18,654 nt of DNA from JBFLVT01 sp036804525 (lineage in GTDB: Bacteria; Bacillota; Desulfotomaculia; Desulfotomaculales; JASEER01): the NCBI GenBank assembly GCA_036804525.1, contig DAIRSE010000032.1, positions 1-18,654 of the forward strand, in the 5' to 3' direction. The notes under the pieces were generated by a model. That model saw nothing but the letters and a program-made list of their open reading frames with translations. It was not told the origin of the DNA and did not search any database. Shown one piece after another: positions 6,681 through 12,948 of the stretch (its first letter is position 1; the number at the start of each line of letters is the position of its first letter). Position numbers and translations under genes: made by a program.

Positions 6681-7190
6681 GTGGAGAAGGCTTTGCAGCA
6701 GATTCTTGAAAAGCTCACTAATATAGACAGCAGGCTTAGCAATCTGGAGAAGGGCCAGGAGGTCCTACATGCGGATGTGAGCGGCCTACAAGAAGGGCAG
6801 GCCCGTCTGGAGAAGGGCCAAGAGGCTCTGCGTGCGGACGTGACCGGCCTGCAACAGGGCCAGGATGCCCTGCGTGCGGACGTGACCGGCCTGCAACAGG
6901 GCCAGGATGCCCAAGGTCAGGAACTGAAGGCCCTGCGCTCTGACGTGGCCCGTCTGGAGAAGGGCCAACAACGGCTCGAAGTGCGTTTGGAGCACGAGGT
7001 CATTGAAAAGGTCAAAGTGCTTTTCGATGCACACTCGTTGTACCTGGACTTCTTTGAAAGCATCAAGGACAGCCAGGCTAGGACTGAGGAGTCGTTGGAG
7101 CTAGTTTACAGGCGACTCATCGAACTGGATAACCGACAAATCAGTCAAGAGCGCGAACTCCGTCTCCTGCGGGTAAGAAAAGATACTTAA
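6681..7190 (+). CDS. Coiled-coil repeat protein, copy 1
   Basis: A 169-residue, probably soluble, largely alpha-helical protein. Residues about 5-95 are heptad-rich with 14-residue repeats of the type LRADVTGLQ(Q/E)GQ and LEKGQ. Two neighbouring units are identical in DNA over 42 bp. The C-terminal part (FDAHSLYLDFFESI, LVYRRLIELDNRQ) is non-repetitive. The GTG start at 6681 follows GAAGGGGG. A shorter paralogue is encoded on the minus strand at 12706-12948 with the same N-terminal pattern and a conserved upstream region. Function unknown; oligomerisation or scaffolding is all the sequence suggests. Confidence 0.75.
   Translation: MEKALQQILEKLTNIDSRLSNLEKGQEVLHADVSGLQEGQARLEKGQEALRADVTGLQQGQDALRADVTGLQQGQDAQGQELKALRSDVARLEKGQQRLEVRLEHEVIEKVKVLFDAHSLYLDFFESIKDSQARTEESLELVYRRLIELDNRQISQERELRLLRVRKDT
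6828..6911 (+). repeat. Perfect 42-bp tandem duplication inside the coiled-coil gene
   Basis: 6828-6869 and 6870-6911 are identical and encode two 14-residue coiled-coil units. The repeat keeps reading frame and heptad register, so copy number could vary by slippage without breaking the protein. Confidence 0.85.
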
Positions 7191-7222
7191 CAATATCTGC
7201 AGGCTTAACGACGACCAGGAGA

Positions 7223-7265
7223 AACGGTCGGGATTAACACGGTCCCGGCCGTTTTCTTTTTTTTA
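7223..7265 (+). terminator. Terminator between coiled-coil gene and small membrane gene
   Basis: AACGGTCGGGA (7223-7233) pairs with TCCCGGCCGTT (7243-7253), 11 bp with one G-T wobble, followed by a long T-rich tract. The next gene's SD begins at about 7266, directly after the T tract. Confidence 0.88.
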
Positions 7266-7271
7266 GAGGAG

Positions 7272-7517
7272 GTGAGCGCTATTCGCGACGAACGCGGCTT
7301 TCTGGCATTGCAGCTGCTCTCGATCTTCTTGGTAATTGCACTCTCGCTTTTCTGCGTCCTTATGGGCACAGCCTTCGGCGCACGCAAGGTCGCGTACTGC
7401 ACGTATCAATGGTTCGGGGCGGCCATGGACTACGCAACGATGGACGCCAACCAGGACGGTGACTTGAGGCGGAGCAGGCAGGTGCCGAAACCGGCCCAGG
7501 TTACCAGAAGCTGGTAA
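7272..7517 (+). CDS. Small membrane protein, prepilin-like N-terminus
   Basis: About 80 residues: a short basic/acidic leader RDERGF, one strong hydrophobic helix (LALQLLSIFLVIALSLFCVL), then a soluble tail. The charged stretch ending in GF before a helix recalls type IV prepilin or TadE-like proteins, but the usual glutamate at +5 is absent (Q instead), so this is only a resemblance. The start is uncertain. A GTG at 7272 overlaps the SD GAGGAGG with no spacing; an in-frame ATT at 7281 would have the normal 9-base spacing. The gene lies between two terminators. Function unknown. Confidence 0.55.
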   Translation: MSAIRDERGFLALQLLSIFLVIALSLFCVLMGTAFGARKVAYCTYQWFGAAMDYATMDANQDGDLRRSRQVPKPAQVTRSW

Positions 7518-7527
7518 TTAGGGGTGT

Positions 7528-7566
7528 AGAAAAGCCTGTAGACTATGAAATCTACGGGCTTTTTCT
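7528..7566. terminator. Bidirectional terminator
   Basis: GCCTGTAGA and TCTACGGGC form a stem (one G-T pair) flanked by AAAA on the left and TTTTT on the right; the flanks extend the pairing to 7526-7568. It follows the small membrane gene and would work in both directions. Confidence 0.75.
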
Positions 7567-7577
7567 ACATCCTGCCA

Positions 7578-7764
7578 ACCCCGCCCCCCGCCCGTAAAGC
7601 CGCGCTGTTGTTGCGCTCGCCGCTCGGCCCTCTCCTCGTTCGCTGCGCTCACTCGTCGTTCGAGACCCCGCCCCCTCAACTACACTGCGTTTCGTTTCGG
7701 TGGCGGGGTCTCGAACCGGGCCGGGGCGAGCGCAACAGGGGGATGTGGGGGGCGGGGGTGGGTT
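7578..7764. repeat. Large imperfect palindrome, about 187 bp, in a gene-free stretch
   Basis: Nested arms were found by eye: 7658-7672 pairs perfectly with 7702-7716 (15 bp, 29-base loop), 7625-7630 with 7718-7723, 7609-7621 perfectly with 7725-7737 (13 bp), and the C-rich 7578-7594 imperfectly with the G-rich 7748-7764. No gene is supported in 7518-7996. It might be an origin of transfer or replication, a structured RNA or a cruciform site. It lies upstream of the Replication-relaxation/coupling operon. Confidence 0.75.
7738..7762 (+). other. G-quadruplex motif
   Basis: Four G runs (G5, G6, G5, G3) separated by ATGT, C and T satisfy the standard G3+N1-7 rule on the plus strand. It partly overlaps the outermost arm of the large palindrome, so the two structures would compete. 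Confidence 0.65.
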
Positions 7765-7840
7765 TTCTTTCAAACCTTCACTTTCTCTTCTCTCTCTCAC
7801 GTCAAGTTAGCGTTTCGATGAGACTGATGGCGTTAACTGC

Positions 7841-7976
7841 TACAACGTTCCTGTGATACCTGAAATTGGTAGTTATCTGGTGAAAAGTGGGTGTAAGGCG
7901 TTACAAAGTTCCTGCTGCACAAGCCTTGTTAGCTATCTACCGTGAGGGGGTGCTATAAGTTGCTACAACATTCTTT
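7841..7976 (+). repeat. 61-62-bp tandem repeats upstream of the relaxation gene
   Basis: TACAACGTTCCTG (7841), TACAAAGTTCCTG (7902) and TACAACATTCTTT (7964) start repeats spaced 61 and 62 bp. Within the first two units AGTTATCT/AGCTATCT and a following G-rich block also correspond. The last copy ends just before the SD of the gene at 7997. The array may hold protein sites on the same helix face, an operator or part of an oriT. Confidence 0.6.
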
Positions 7977-7996
7977 CTAGACCTGGAGGTGATAGC

Positions 7997-8629
7997 GTGC
8001 TGACGGATCGGGACACAGAGATCATGCGCTTTATTCACCGCTTCGGCTACCTGTCCGCGCGACATGTCACCGCAGCGTTCAAGATGCATACCAAGGCGGC
8101 CTACCGGCGGCTTTCCGTCATGACCAAATCCGGCTACCTACGCCACGTCCGGCCCCTGGCCGAGGAGGCGGGCGTTTATCTTTTGACCGAACACGGCATC
8201 GAAGTCTGCGACGCCGGCCGTGGCCGTGCGCGTTTGCGTCTGCACACGTTCAAGCACGACCTGCTGGTCGCGGACGTGGCCCTAGCCCTGGCCGGCGGCG
8301 GCGAGTGGATCACAGAACGCGAATTACGCGCCGGAAGCGGCGGGATCGGTCGCCCGGGGCCGCGGGCGCATGTCCCCGATGGCGTCCTCGTCCGCTCGGG
8401 CGGCGTCAGGATCGCGGTGGAGGTCGAGACAAGCACTAAGCCCCTGTCGCGGCTGGAGAAAATCCTGCGCGGCTACGTGCGCCGGCCGGAGTTCGCGGAG
8501 GTATGGTACATCTGCAAAACAAAGCGTCAAGCGGAAAGAATCTATGAGGTGGCCCGACGGATCGCTCCGGGGCTTGTTGTTACGAAACTGATCGAGGAGG
8601 TCCTTGAAAATGCCCGAATTGCGCGTTAG
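7997..8629 (+). CDS. Replication-relaxation family protein: winged helix plus PD-(D/E)XK-like motif
   Basis: A 210-residue protein. Residues 1-70 form a winged helix (LTDRDTEIMRFIHRFGYLSA, RRLSVMTKSGYLRHV). It continues with the KHDLLVADVALAL motif typical of the Replic_Relax family (PF13814) linked to plasmid replication or mobilisation. The second half has P127-D128-G, then E142-V-E144 and K148 in VPDGVLV...IAVEVETSTK, a spacing like the PD-(D/E)XK nuclease signature. The GTG at 7997 has GGAGGTG at 7985-7991. The gene overlaps the coupling-ATPase gene, so the two proteins probably work together. It may recognise and cut or mark DNA for the ATPase; nuclease activity is inference. Confidence 0.72.
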   Translation: MLTDRDTEIMRFIHRFGYLSARHVTAAFKMHTKAAYRRLSVMTKSGYLRHVRPLAEEAGVYLLTEHGIEVCDAGRGRARLRLHTFKHDLLVADVALALAGGGEWITERELRAGSGGIGRPGPRAHVPDGVLVRSGGVRIAVEVETSTKPLSRLEKILRGYVRRPEFAEVWYICKTKRQAERIYEVARRIAPGLVVTKLIEEVLENARIAR

Positions 8630-10325
8630 CAGAGCAAAGAAGCTTTGGTTCTTGCTCTTGCTCCCGATTTTTTACATTCTCTCGGTCTGGCTCCTAGCGC
8701 CGGTCGCGGCGATGGCGGTCGGCTTTGCGGTGCGCTTTACAGCGTATGACTTCACGCTTCCCGCCGCGGAGGTGGCCGCCCGGGTGGCGCGGGCGCAGGA
8801 GTACTACGCTGCCGCTGATTGGTACGCACAGCACCCGGTCGCCACGGCCTGGGCGTGGCTGGCGCGGGGCGGGGAGATCAACCACCCCGAGGTGCGGGCC
8901 GTATGGCTTGTGATTAACCTTATCGCGGTGTTTGTCGTCGCCGGCGCGTGGCTTTACAAGCGCTTGCACCCGGCCCCGGAGTGGGCTGCAAAACGTGACG
9001 AGATCATCCAAGGGCGACGGGAGAGCGAGGGCTCCCGGGACCGGACTTGGAAAGAAAAGCGCACCTTGGACCGTATCGCGAACCAGGAGCACCTGGACGG
9101 CGTGCGACTGGGCGTTGAAAAAGGCACAGCCAAGCCGGTCACGCTCACGGACGCGGAGTTGAATACGCATTGCTTTATCGTCGGAACGACAGGCAGCGGG
9201 AAAACAACGACGATTATGAACTTCGTCCAGAGCGCGGTGCAGCGTTGTCTGCCCCTGGTCCTGGTGGACGGGAAGGGAGACGCGGAGTTGGTAGAACGAG
9301 TTAGAATGATCGCCGAGGCGGGGAGGAGGCCGTGCAAGCTTTTCAGCATGAGCGGCCCCTCGGCGTGTTACAACCCCCTCCGCCGCGGCGGGGTGACGGA
9401 GAAGACAGATAAGTTGCTCAACGTGCTCGATCTGTCCGGCAAGGAGCCGTTTTACCGTAACCTGGCGTATCAGTTCATTCAGACCGTCTTCACAGTGCTT
9501 GAAGCAAAGAACGTTGCGATAGATATGCACACACTATTGAACCACCTGGACCCCGATGCGTTGGCGATAGCGATCCGTGACATTGAAGACGAGCAGACGC
9601 GGAACCACTGTTTCGCAGAGCTTGAGATGTGTACCGAGAACCGTAACAACCTGCGAAACGTTATCGCCGAGGTGCATAAATTCACGTCCAGCGAGTTCGG
9701 ACACCTCCTCGCGACAAGCAAGAATGAGATCGACATTCTGGACGCGATTGACCGCCGGGAGATCGTGGTCTTCAGTCTGAACTCGCTCAGTTTCGCTGAA
9801 CAGAGCCGGAAGTTGGGCAAAGTCATCGTCAGCGACATCAAAACGGCGGTTGGGGAGCTTTACCGCCAGAAGCGGCGGGAAAAGTCTTACGTGATCTTTG
9901 ACGAGTTCAACGTCTTCGCGTCTGAGACTGTGGTCGATCTTGTGAATAAAGCTCGGGGCGCGGGGATGCACGTCGTGCTTGCGGTTCAGAGCTTGGCCGA
10001 CATTGAAGCGGCGGTGGGGCGAGCTGTGATGGCCCAAATCGTTGAGAACTGCAACACGTTCATCATCCAAAAACAGAAAGAGCACCAGAACGCCGAAGCC
10101 CTGGCACAGCTCATTGGGACGAAACCGGACTTCGAGATCACGCATCAAATCAATGAAAACGTCAAAATGACCGCATTCGGCGGCTACGGCGGAACCGGCT
10201 CAATCAGGCGGACGCGAGAGTTTATTGTCCATCCGGACGAGATTAAACGCCTAAGGCGCGGCGAAGCTGTACTGCTGCGCGAAAACTATCGTGTCCAACG
10301 AGTCTGGATCAGGAACGTCAGTTAA
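8610..10325 (+). CDS. VirD4/TraD-like coupling ATPase
   Basis: A 571-residue membrane-anchored DNA-pumping ATPase candidate. Two hydrophobic segments (about 12-39 and 98-115) enclose a loop, as in type IV coupling proteins. Walker A is GTTGSGKT at 192-199, LVLVDGKGD follows, and Walker B is VIFDEF at 428-433; the VNKARGAGMHVVLAVQSLAD stretch matches the TraM-recognition region of TraD/TraG proteins. The ATG at 8610 was chosen because GAGGAGGT lies 9 bases upstream; a TTG 6 bases earlier is less likely. It overlaps the upstream gene by 20 bases. No relaxase or mating-channel genes are nearby, so it may use another element's channel, or act in replication or partition instead. Confidence 0.82.
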   Translation: MPELRVSRAKKLWFLLLLPIFYILSVWLLAPVAAMAVGFAVRFTAYDFTLPAAEVAARVARAQEYYAAADWYAQHPVATAWAWLARGGEINHPEVRAVWLVINLIAVFVVAGAWLYKRLHPAPEWAAKRDEIIQGRRESEGSRDRTWKEKRTLDRIANQEHLDGVRLGVEKGTAKPVTLTDAELNTHCFIVGTTGSGKTTTIMNFVQSAVQRCLPLVLVDGKGDAELVERVRMIAEAGRRPCKLFSMSGPSACYNPLRRGGVTEKTDKLLNVLDLSGKEPFYRNLAYQFIQTVFTVLEAKNVAIDMHTLLNHLDPDALAIAIRDIEDEQTRNHCFAELEMCTENRNNLRNVIAEVHKFTSSEFGHLLATSKNEIDILDAIDRREIVVFSLNSLSFAEQSRKLGKVIVSDIKTAVGELYRQKRREKSYVIFDEFNVFASETVVDLVNKARGAGMHVVLAVQSLADIEAAVGRAVMAQIVENCNTFIIQKQKEHQNAEALAQLIGTKPDFEITHQINENVKMTAFGGYGGTGSIRRTREFIVHPDEIKRLRRGEAVLLRENYRVQRVWIRNVS

Positions 10326-10354
10326 CACATTCAGTCAATGTGGATTAACTTAAC

Positions 10355-10381
10355 AAAACCCCGGTTTTAAGTCGGGGTTTT
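10355..10381 (+). terminator. Terminator of the relaxation/coupling operon
   Basis: AAAACCCCG (10355-10363) and CGGGGTTTT (10373-10381) pair perfectly. The A and T runs make it usable in both directions. Confidence 0.85.
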
Positions 10382-10392
10382 GGCCTGTTTTG

Positions 10393-10415
10393 AGACCTGT
10401 AAGACCTGTAAGACC
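10393..10415 (+). repeat. 9-bp tandem repeat
   Basis: AGACCTGTA occurs twice in tandem, followed by a partial third copy (AGACC), about 35 bp upstream of a small membrane-peptide gene. It may be a regulator site. Confidence 0.5.
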
Positions 10416-10448
10416 AGAAATTTTGTTCAGTGCTGGACACGGGAGGAG

Positions 10449-10532
10449 GTGATCTTACTGCTGATTGATATCGTCCTGGCCGCGGTCTGGGTCGCGGCCG
10501 GGGCGGCGGCGGTGATGAGGACGGCGGCCTAA
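10449..10532 (+). CDS. 27-residue membrane peptide
   Basis: A very strong SD (GGGAGGAGG at 10441-10449) precedes a short reading frame encoding about 27 residues, almost all hydrophobic (ILLLIDIVLAAVWVAAGAAA), ending in a basic residue and TAA at 10530-10532. The terminator at 10518-10543 overlaps its end. The exact start is unclear: the GTG at 10449 is inside the SD, while CTG codons at 10458 or 10461 would be better spaced. It may be a small transmembrane regulator, a toxin-like peptide, or a helper for the coupling ATPase upstream. Confidence 0.45.
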   Translation: MILLLIDIVLAAVWVAAGAAAVMRTAA

Positions 10533-10543
10533 ACCGCCGTCCT
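10518..10543. terminator. Terminator between the small peptide gene and hicB
   Basis: AGGACGGCGG (10518-10527) and CCGCCGTCCT (10534-10543) pair perfectly around a 6-base loop. It lies between convergent genes. The T tract is short. Confidence 0.6.
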
Positions 10544-10551
10544 TTCCGCAA

Positions 10552-10767
10552 CTAGGCGTTAACGGGGATGTAGTCCGCCACGGCGGAAGGTTCCGGGAGC
10601 GGAAGGCCGTCTTCAAGAAGCCCTTCGATATGCATCCGCATGGCGGCGGCCATATTTTCCTTGGTCTCTTTAACTGTCCGGCCGGTGGCAACGCAGCCTG
10701 GCAAATCCGGCGAATAGGCGGAGTAGTTGCCGTCGGCCTTTTCGACGATCACCAGATATTTGAGCAC
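10552..10767 (-). CDS. hicB: HicB-family antitoxin (short form)
   Basis: A 71-residue HicB-like protein with the partial RNase H-type fold: YLVIVEKADGNYSAYSPDLPG, CVATGRTVKETKENMAAAM, RMHIEGLLEDGLPLPEPS. It lacks a C-terminal HTH or ribbon-helix-helix, as in the short UPF0150-type HicB proteins. It starts with GTG at 10767, 1 base after the stop of the truncated hicA on the same strand, giving the usual toxin-antitoxin order. It appears intact although its partner seems disarmed. Confidence 0.85.
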   Translation of the reverse strand: MLKYLVIVEKADGNYSAYSPDLPGCVATGRTVKETKENMAAAMRMHIEGLLEDGLPLPEPSAVADYIPVNA

Positions 10768-10768
10768 G

Positions 10769-10909
10769 CTAATCCCTCCGTTTCAATCCCGCTTGCTTAA
10801 GGATGCTGTTCAGTGTTCCCGGAGCCAGATCATCGTTGGGATGCCCGGCGATGGTTACGCGGCCCGGCCGGGTAGGGTGAAGGAGTTTAATGAGATCGCG
10901 AACCTTCAC
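10769..10909 (-). pseudogene. hicA: Internally deleted HicA toxin remnant
   Basis: A 46-residue frame from GTG at 10909, with GGAG 8 bases upstream, ends one base before hicB. It begins MKVRDLIKLL and continues HPTRPGRVTIAGHPNDDLAP, then GTLNSILKQAGLKRRD. Both ends match HicA closely, but the middle segment expected between LIKLL and HPTRPG (in family members roughly DGW..VR..GSHHQF, about 18 residues with the catalytic histidine) is absent. The frame is kept, so this looks like an in-frame deletion that removed activity but retained a partner-binding surface. No family alignment was run. A sequencing gap could mimic it but would have to be a multiple of three. Confidence 0.72.
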
Positions 10910-10931
10910 GGGAAGCGCTCCGTTTTCCTTA

Positions 10932-10937
10932 ATTATA
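10932..10937 (-). promoter_or_regulatory. Consensus -10 box of hicAB
   Basis: A perfect TATAAT on the minus strand lies 23 bases before the hicA start. No convincing -35 was found at 16-18 bases. The region also holds the SD of the divergent helicase gene. Confidence 0.5.
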
Positions 10938-10958
10938 CCACCTCAGGAGGTTATGACG

Positions 10959-12287
10959 ATGAAGGACATTGAGATAGCGGAAGACCTGGAGCGGACGCTG
11001 GAGGAGATGGGCGTCCCGAGCCCGGGCATCGTGACCGTGCCCCTGGCGAATGTTCAGCCCGAGCCGGTGAGCTGGCTTTGGCCGGGGTGGATACCCCGCG
11101 GGCGACTGACTTTGATCGCCGGCGACCCTGGGGTGGGCAAGTCCTGGTTCACCCATGCGATCACGGCCAGCGTGACCACCGGCCGGGGTCTGTGCGGCGA
11201 ACAGAACCCGCAAACCGCGGTTCTGGTGGCCCTGGAGGACGATCCGGCGGATACCCTGCGTCCCCGCCTGGAAGCCCTGGGGGCGGATTTGGAGAGGGTG
11301 CACGTCTATGCAACGGTGTGGCAGCGTGACGCGAAGGGAAACCCCGCGCCGCGGGCGCTGAGCTTTCCCGAGGACGCGCCGTTGCTGGCCGAAGTGATCA
11401 CCCGGGTGGGGGCGGCCCTGGTTATCATCGACCCCCTGGTGGCCGCACAGAACGCGGCGATTGACAGCCACAGGCAAGCCGCGATGCGGAGCATCCTGCA
11501 GCCCCTGCACGCCGTGGCCCAGGAGACCGGGGCGGCGGTCGTCTTCACAGTGCACCTTCGCAAGTCGGCGAGCGACAACGTTCTGTATCGTGCCTGCGGG
11601 TCGATCGACCTGGTAGCGGCCGTCAGGTCGGCGATTGCCGTCGGCCGTGACCCGAACAACCCGGCCCGTCGCGGGGCGGCGGTGTTCAAGTCCAACCTGG
11701 CGGAGTTCCCGGAGCCTGTGGCCTTCAGGCTGGAGAACGGGCGCATGCTGATTGAGCCCGGCTCGGCTCCTGACCTGGCTGCGGACAAGCTCCTGGGGCC
11801 GCCGGCGGGAAGCGAAGAGCGGTCGGCGGTCGATGAAGCCGCGGACTTTCTGCGCGAACTGCTGGCCGCCGGCCCGGTGGAGGCGAAGGCGGTGATGAAG
11901 GAGGCGAAGGCGGCGGGAATCGCGGATATTACTCTGCGGAGGGCGAAGGCGGCTCTGGGAATAACGGTCAAAAGAAGCACCCGGCCGGGCGAAAAAACAG
12001 GCCCCTGGGTCTGGGCTCTTCAAGCTGATCAAGATGATCACCTTGAAGAGAGCAAAGCGAACACATATGATGATCATCTTGAAAAAGATGACCTTAGCCC
12101 TACAGCCGCAAGGGATTGCGGGGATGGCTTCAAGATGATCAATGATCATCTTGAACAGAACGGCGCAATGCCTACAGCCGCAAGGGATTCGGGGCAGTCT
12201 TTCAAGATGATCATGGCACCTGTTCGACTTGGTGATCAAGATGATCATCTTAACCGAGCCGGGGAAGAAGGGGATGGTCTTCAGTGA
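10959..12287 (+). CDS. RepA/DnaB-like replicative helicase with repeat-encoded tail
   Basis: A 442-residue RecA-fold ATPase of the AAA_25/RepA type used by phages and plasmids. Walker A is GDPGVGKS (55-62), Walker B is LVIIDPL (154-160), followed by VVFTVHLRKSASDNVLYRAC (195-214) as in hexameric helicases. Residues about 288-352 resemble the C-terminal winged helix of this family, ending GPWVWAL. Residues about 354-442 are an unusual tail of DDHLE, FKMI and PTAARD repeats encoded by the palindromic array at 12019-12253. ATG 10959 was chosen over 10953 because it is 8 bases after AGGAGG. It overlaps the next gene by 4 bases and probably unwinds the element for the primase encoded at the left end. 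Confidence 0.82.
   Translation: MKDIEIAEDLERTLEEMGVPSPGIVTVPLANVQPEPVSWLWPGWIPRGRLTLIAGDPGVGKSWFTHAITASVTTGRGLCGEQNPQTAVLVALEDDPADTLRPRLEALGADLERVHVYATVWQRDAKGNPAPRALSFPEDAPLLAEVITRVGAALVIIDPLVAAQNAAIDSHRQAAMRSILQPLHAVAQETGAAVVFTVHLRKSASDNVLYRACGSIDLVAAVRSAIAVGRDPNNPARRGAAVFKSNLAEFPEPVAFRLENGRMLIEPGSAPDLAADKLLGPPAGSEERSAVDEAADFLRELLAAGPVEAKAVMKEAKAAGIADITLRRAKAALGITVKRSTRPGEKTGPWVWALQADQDDHLEESKANTYDDHLEKDDLSPTAARDCGDGFKMINDHLEQNGAMPTAARDSGQSFKMIMAPVRLGDQDDHLNRAGEEGDGLQ
12019..12253. repeat. Iteron-like array of palindromic 13-mers inside the helicase gene
   Basis: The motif TTCAAGATGATCA, in either orientation with few mismatches, occurs at 12019-12031, 12029-12040, 12035-12047, 12071-12083, 12129-12141, 12143-12155 and 12201-12213, with the palindrome AAGATGATCATCTT at 12238-12251. 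The pair 12129-12155 is a perfect inverted repeat with one central base. Two copies of CCTACAGCCGCAAGG (12099 and 12171) sit between inverted 13-mers, giving two roughly 72-bp dyads. Density, orientation and location at the end of a replication gene suggest an embedded replication origin or partition/operator site. Confidence 0.75.
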
Positions 12288-12709
12288 AATGGCCCATTCG
12301 AAGGGTGATTGACCAGCTAAAGCAGCATCAGATCACCCTGGAACTCTCGCCCCAAGGAAGGATACTGGTGTACCGTCCCGAGGGACAGCTGCAGGACCTG
12401 CCGCACATTGTGCAGATGCTGCTCCTGCAAGTCCGCGAGCGCCAGGACGAGGTTAAAGCCTACCTGCAGCAACCCGTCCTTCTAGCGGAGGTGGTGTCCT
12501 TGCGCGGTGGGCGGATGCGGGTCTACCAGGCTCGTCCCGCCTGCGTCGCGGCCAACCGGTGCCTGCGCGCGGGCATCGGCTGCAGTCTGTCCCCCGAGAC
12601 CACCGAGTTCGGCTGGACGAAGCGCTGCCGGGAGAAGGCGCCGGTCAAGAAAGCCGAAACCCCGCGCACCAAGGCGCGGGGCGAGGGAAGAAGCGACCGA
12701 AGTTGTTAA
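12284..12709 (+). CDS. Unknown small protein coupled to the helicase
   Basis: A 141-residue protein whose GTG start overlaps the helicase stop (12284-12287), indicating coupled translation. The first 60 residues (VIDQLKQHQITLELSPQGRI ... QMLLLQVRERQDEVKAYL) resemble the TubC-type N-terminal docking fold seen next to plasmid and phage primase or helicase genes. The middle has four cysteines (about 86-113), possibly metal-binding, and the tail is lysine/arginine-rich. It converges with and overlaps by 4 bases the minus-strand coiled-coil gene. A replication accessory role is inference. Confidence 0.65.
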   Translation: MKWPIRRVIDQLKQHQITLELSPQGRILVYRPEGQLQDLPHIVQMLLLQVRERQDEVKAYLQQPVLLAEVVSLRGGRMRVYQARPACVAANRCLRAGIGCSLSPETTEFGWTKRCREKAPVKKAETPRTKARGEGRSDRSC

Positions 12710-12948
12710 GGCAGTAAGGCCCTGGTTGTCTTTTCCTGCTTTTCAAGACGGTCGTCAAGCTTCTTGATGTCCTGCCAGACGGCCTTAATCTCCTTGCGGA
12801 TGGCGGCTTGGCCGTTTTCCAGACGCTTTAGGCCCTTTTCCAGGCGGGCCTGCCCTTCTTGCAGGCCGGTCACGTCCGCACGTAGGGCCTCCTGGCCCTG
12901 GCGCAGTTCTTTCAGTTCCGCCAAAATCTGCTGCAAAACCTTTTCCAC
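12706..12948 (-). CDS. Coiled-coil repeat protein, copy 2
   Basis: An 80-residue helical protein paralogous to the one at 6681-7190. It shares the N-terminal EK(V/A)LQQIL and the repeat block LRADVTGLQEGQARLEKG, then has a different end (IRKEIKAVWQDIKKLDDRLE). It is half the length and lacks the non-repetitive C-terminal part of copy 1. The GTG start at 12948 follows CGAAGGAGG. Its upstream region is strongly similar to that of copy 1. The two copies are inverted relative to each other about 6 kb apart. Confidence 0.7.
   Translation of the reverse strand: MEKVLQQILAELKELRQGQEALRADVTGLQEGQARLEKGLKRLENGQAAIRKEIKAVWQDIKKLDDRLEKQEKTTRALLP

Noticed and set aside
7545..7856. 103-codon plus-strand frame (and an 82-codon minus-strand frame) in the large palindrome
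   Set aside because: Neither has an RBS, both begin inside or cross the terminator and palindrome, and the products are low complexity.
8694..9530. 278-codon minus-strand frame in the coupling-ATPase gene
   Set aside because: Opposite strand of the Walker A region of a firm ATPase gene.
10929..12248. 439-codon minus-strand frame opposite the helicase
   Set aside because: The helicase has Walker motifs, RBS and coupling; the reverse frame is a compositional shadow, though the palindromes make it look repetitive.
12019..12253. CRISPR array
   Set aside because: Repeats are 13 bp, in both orientations and irregularly spaced, with similar rather than unique spacers, inside an open reading frame.
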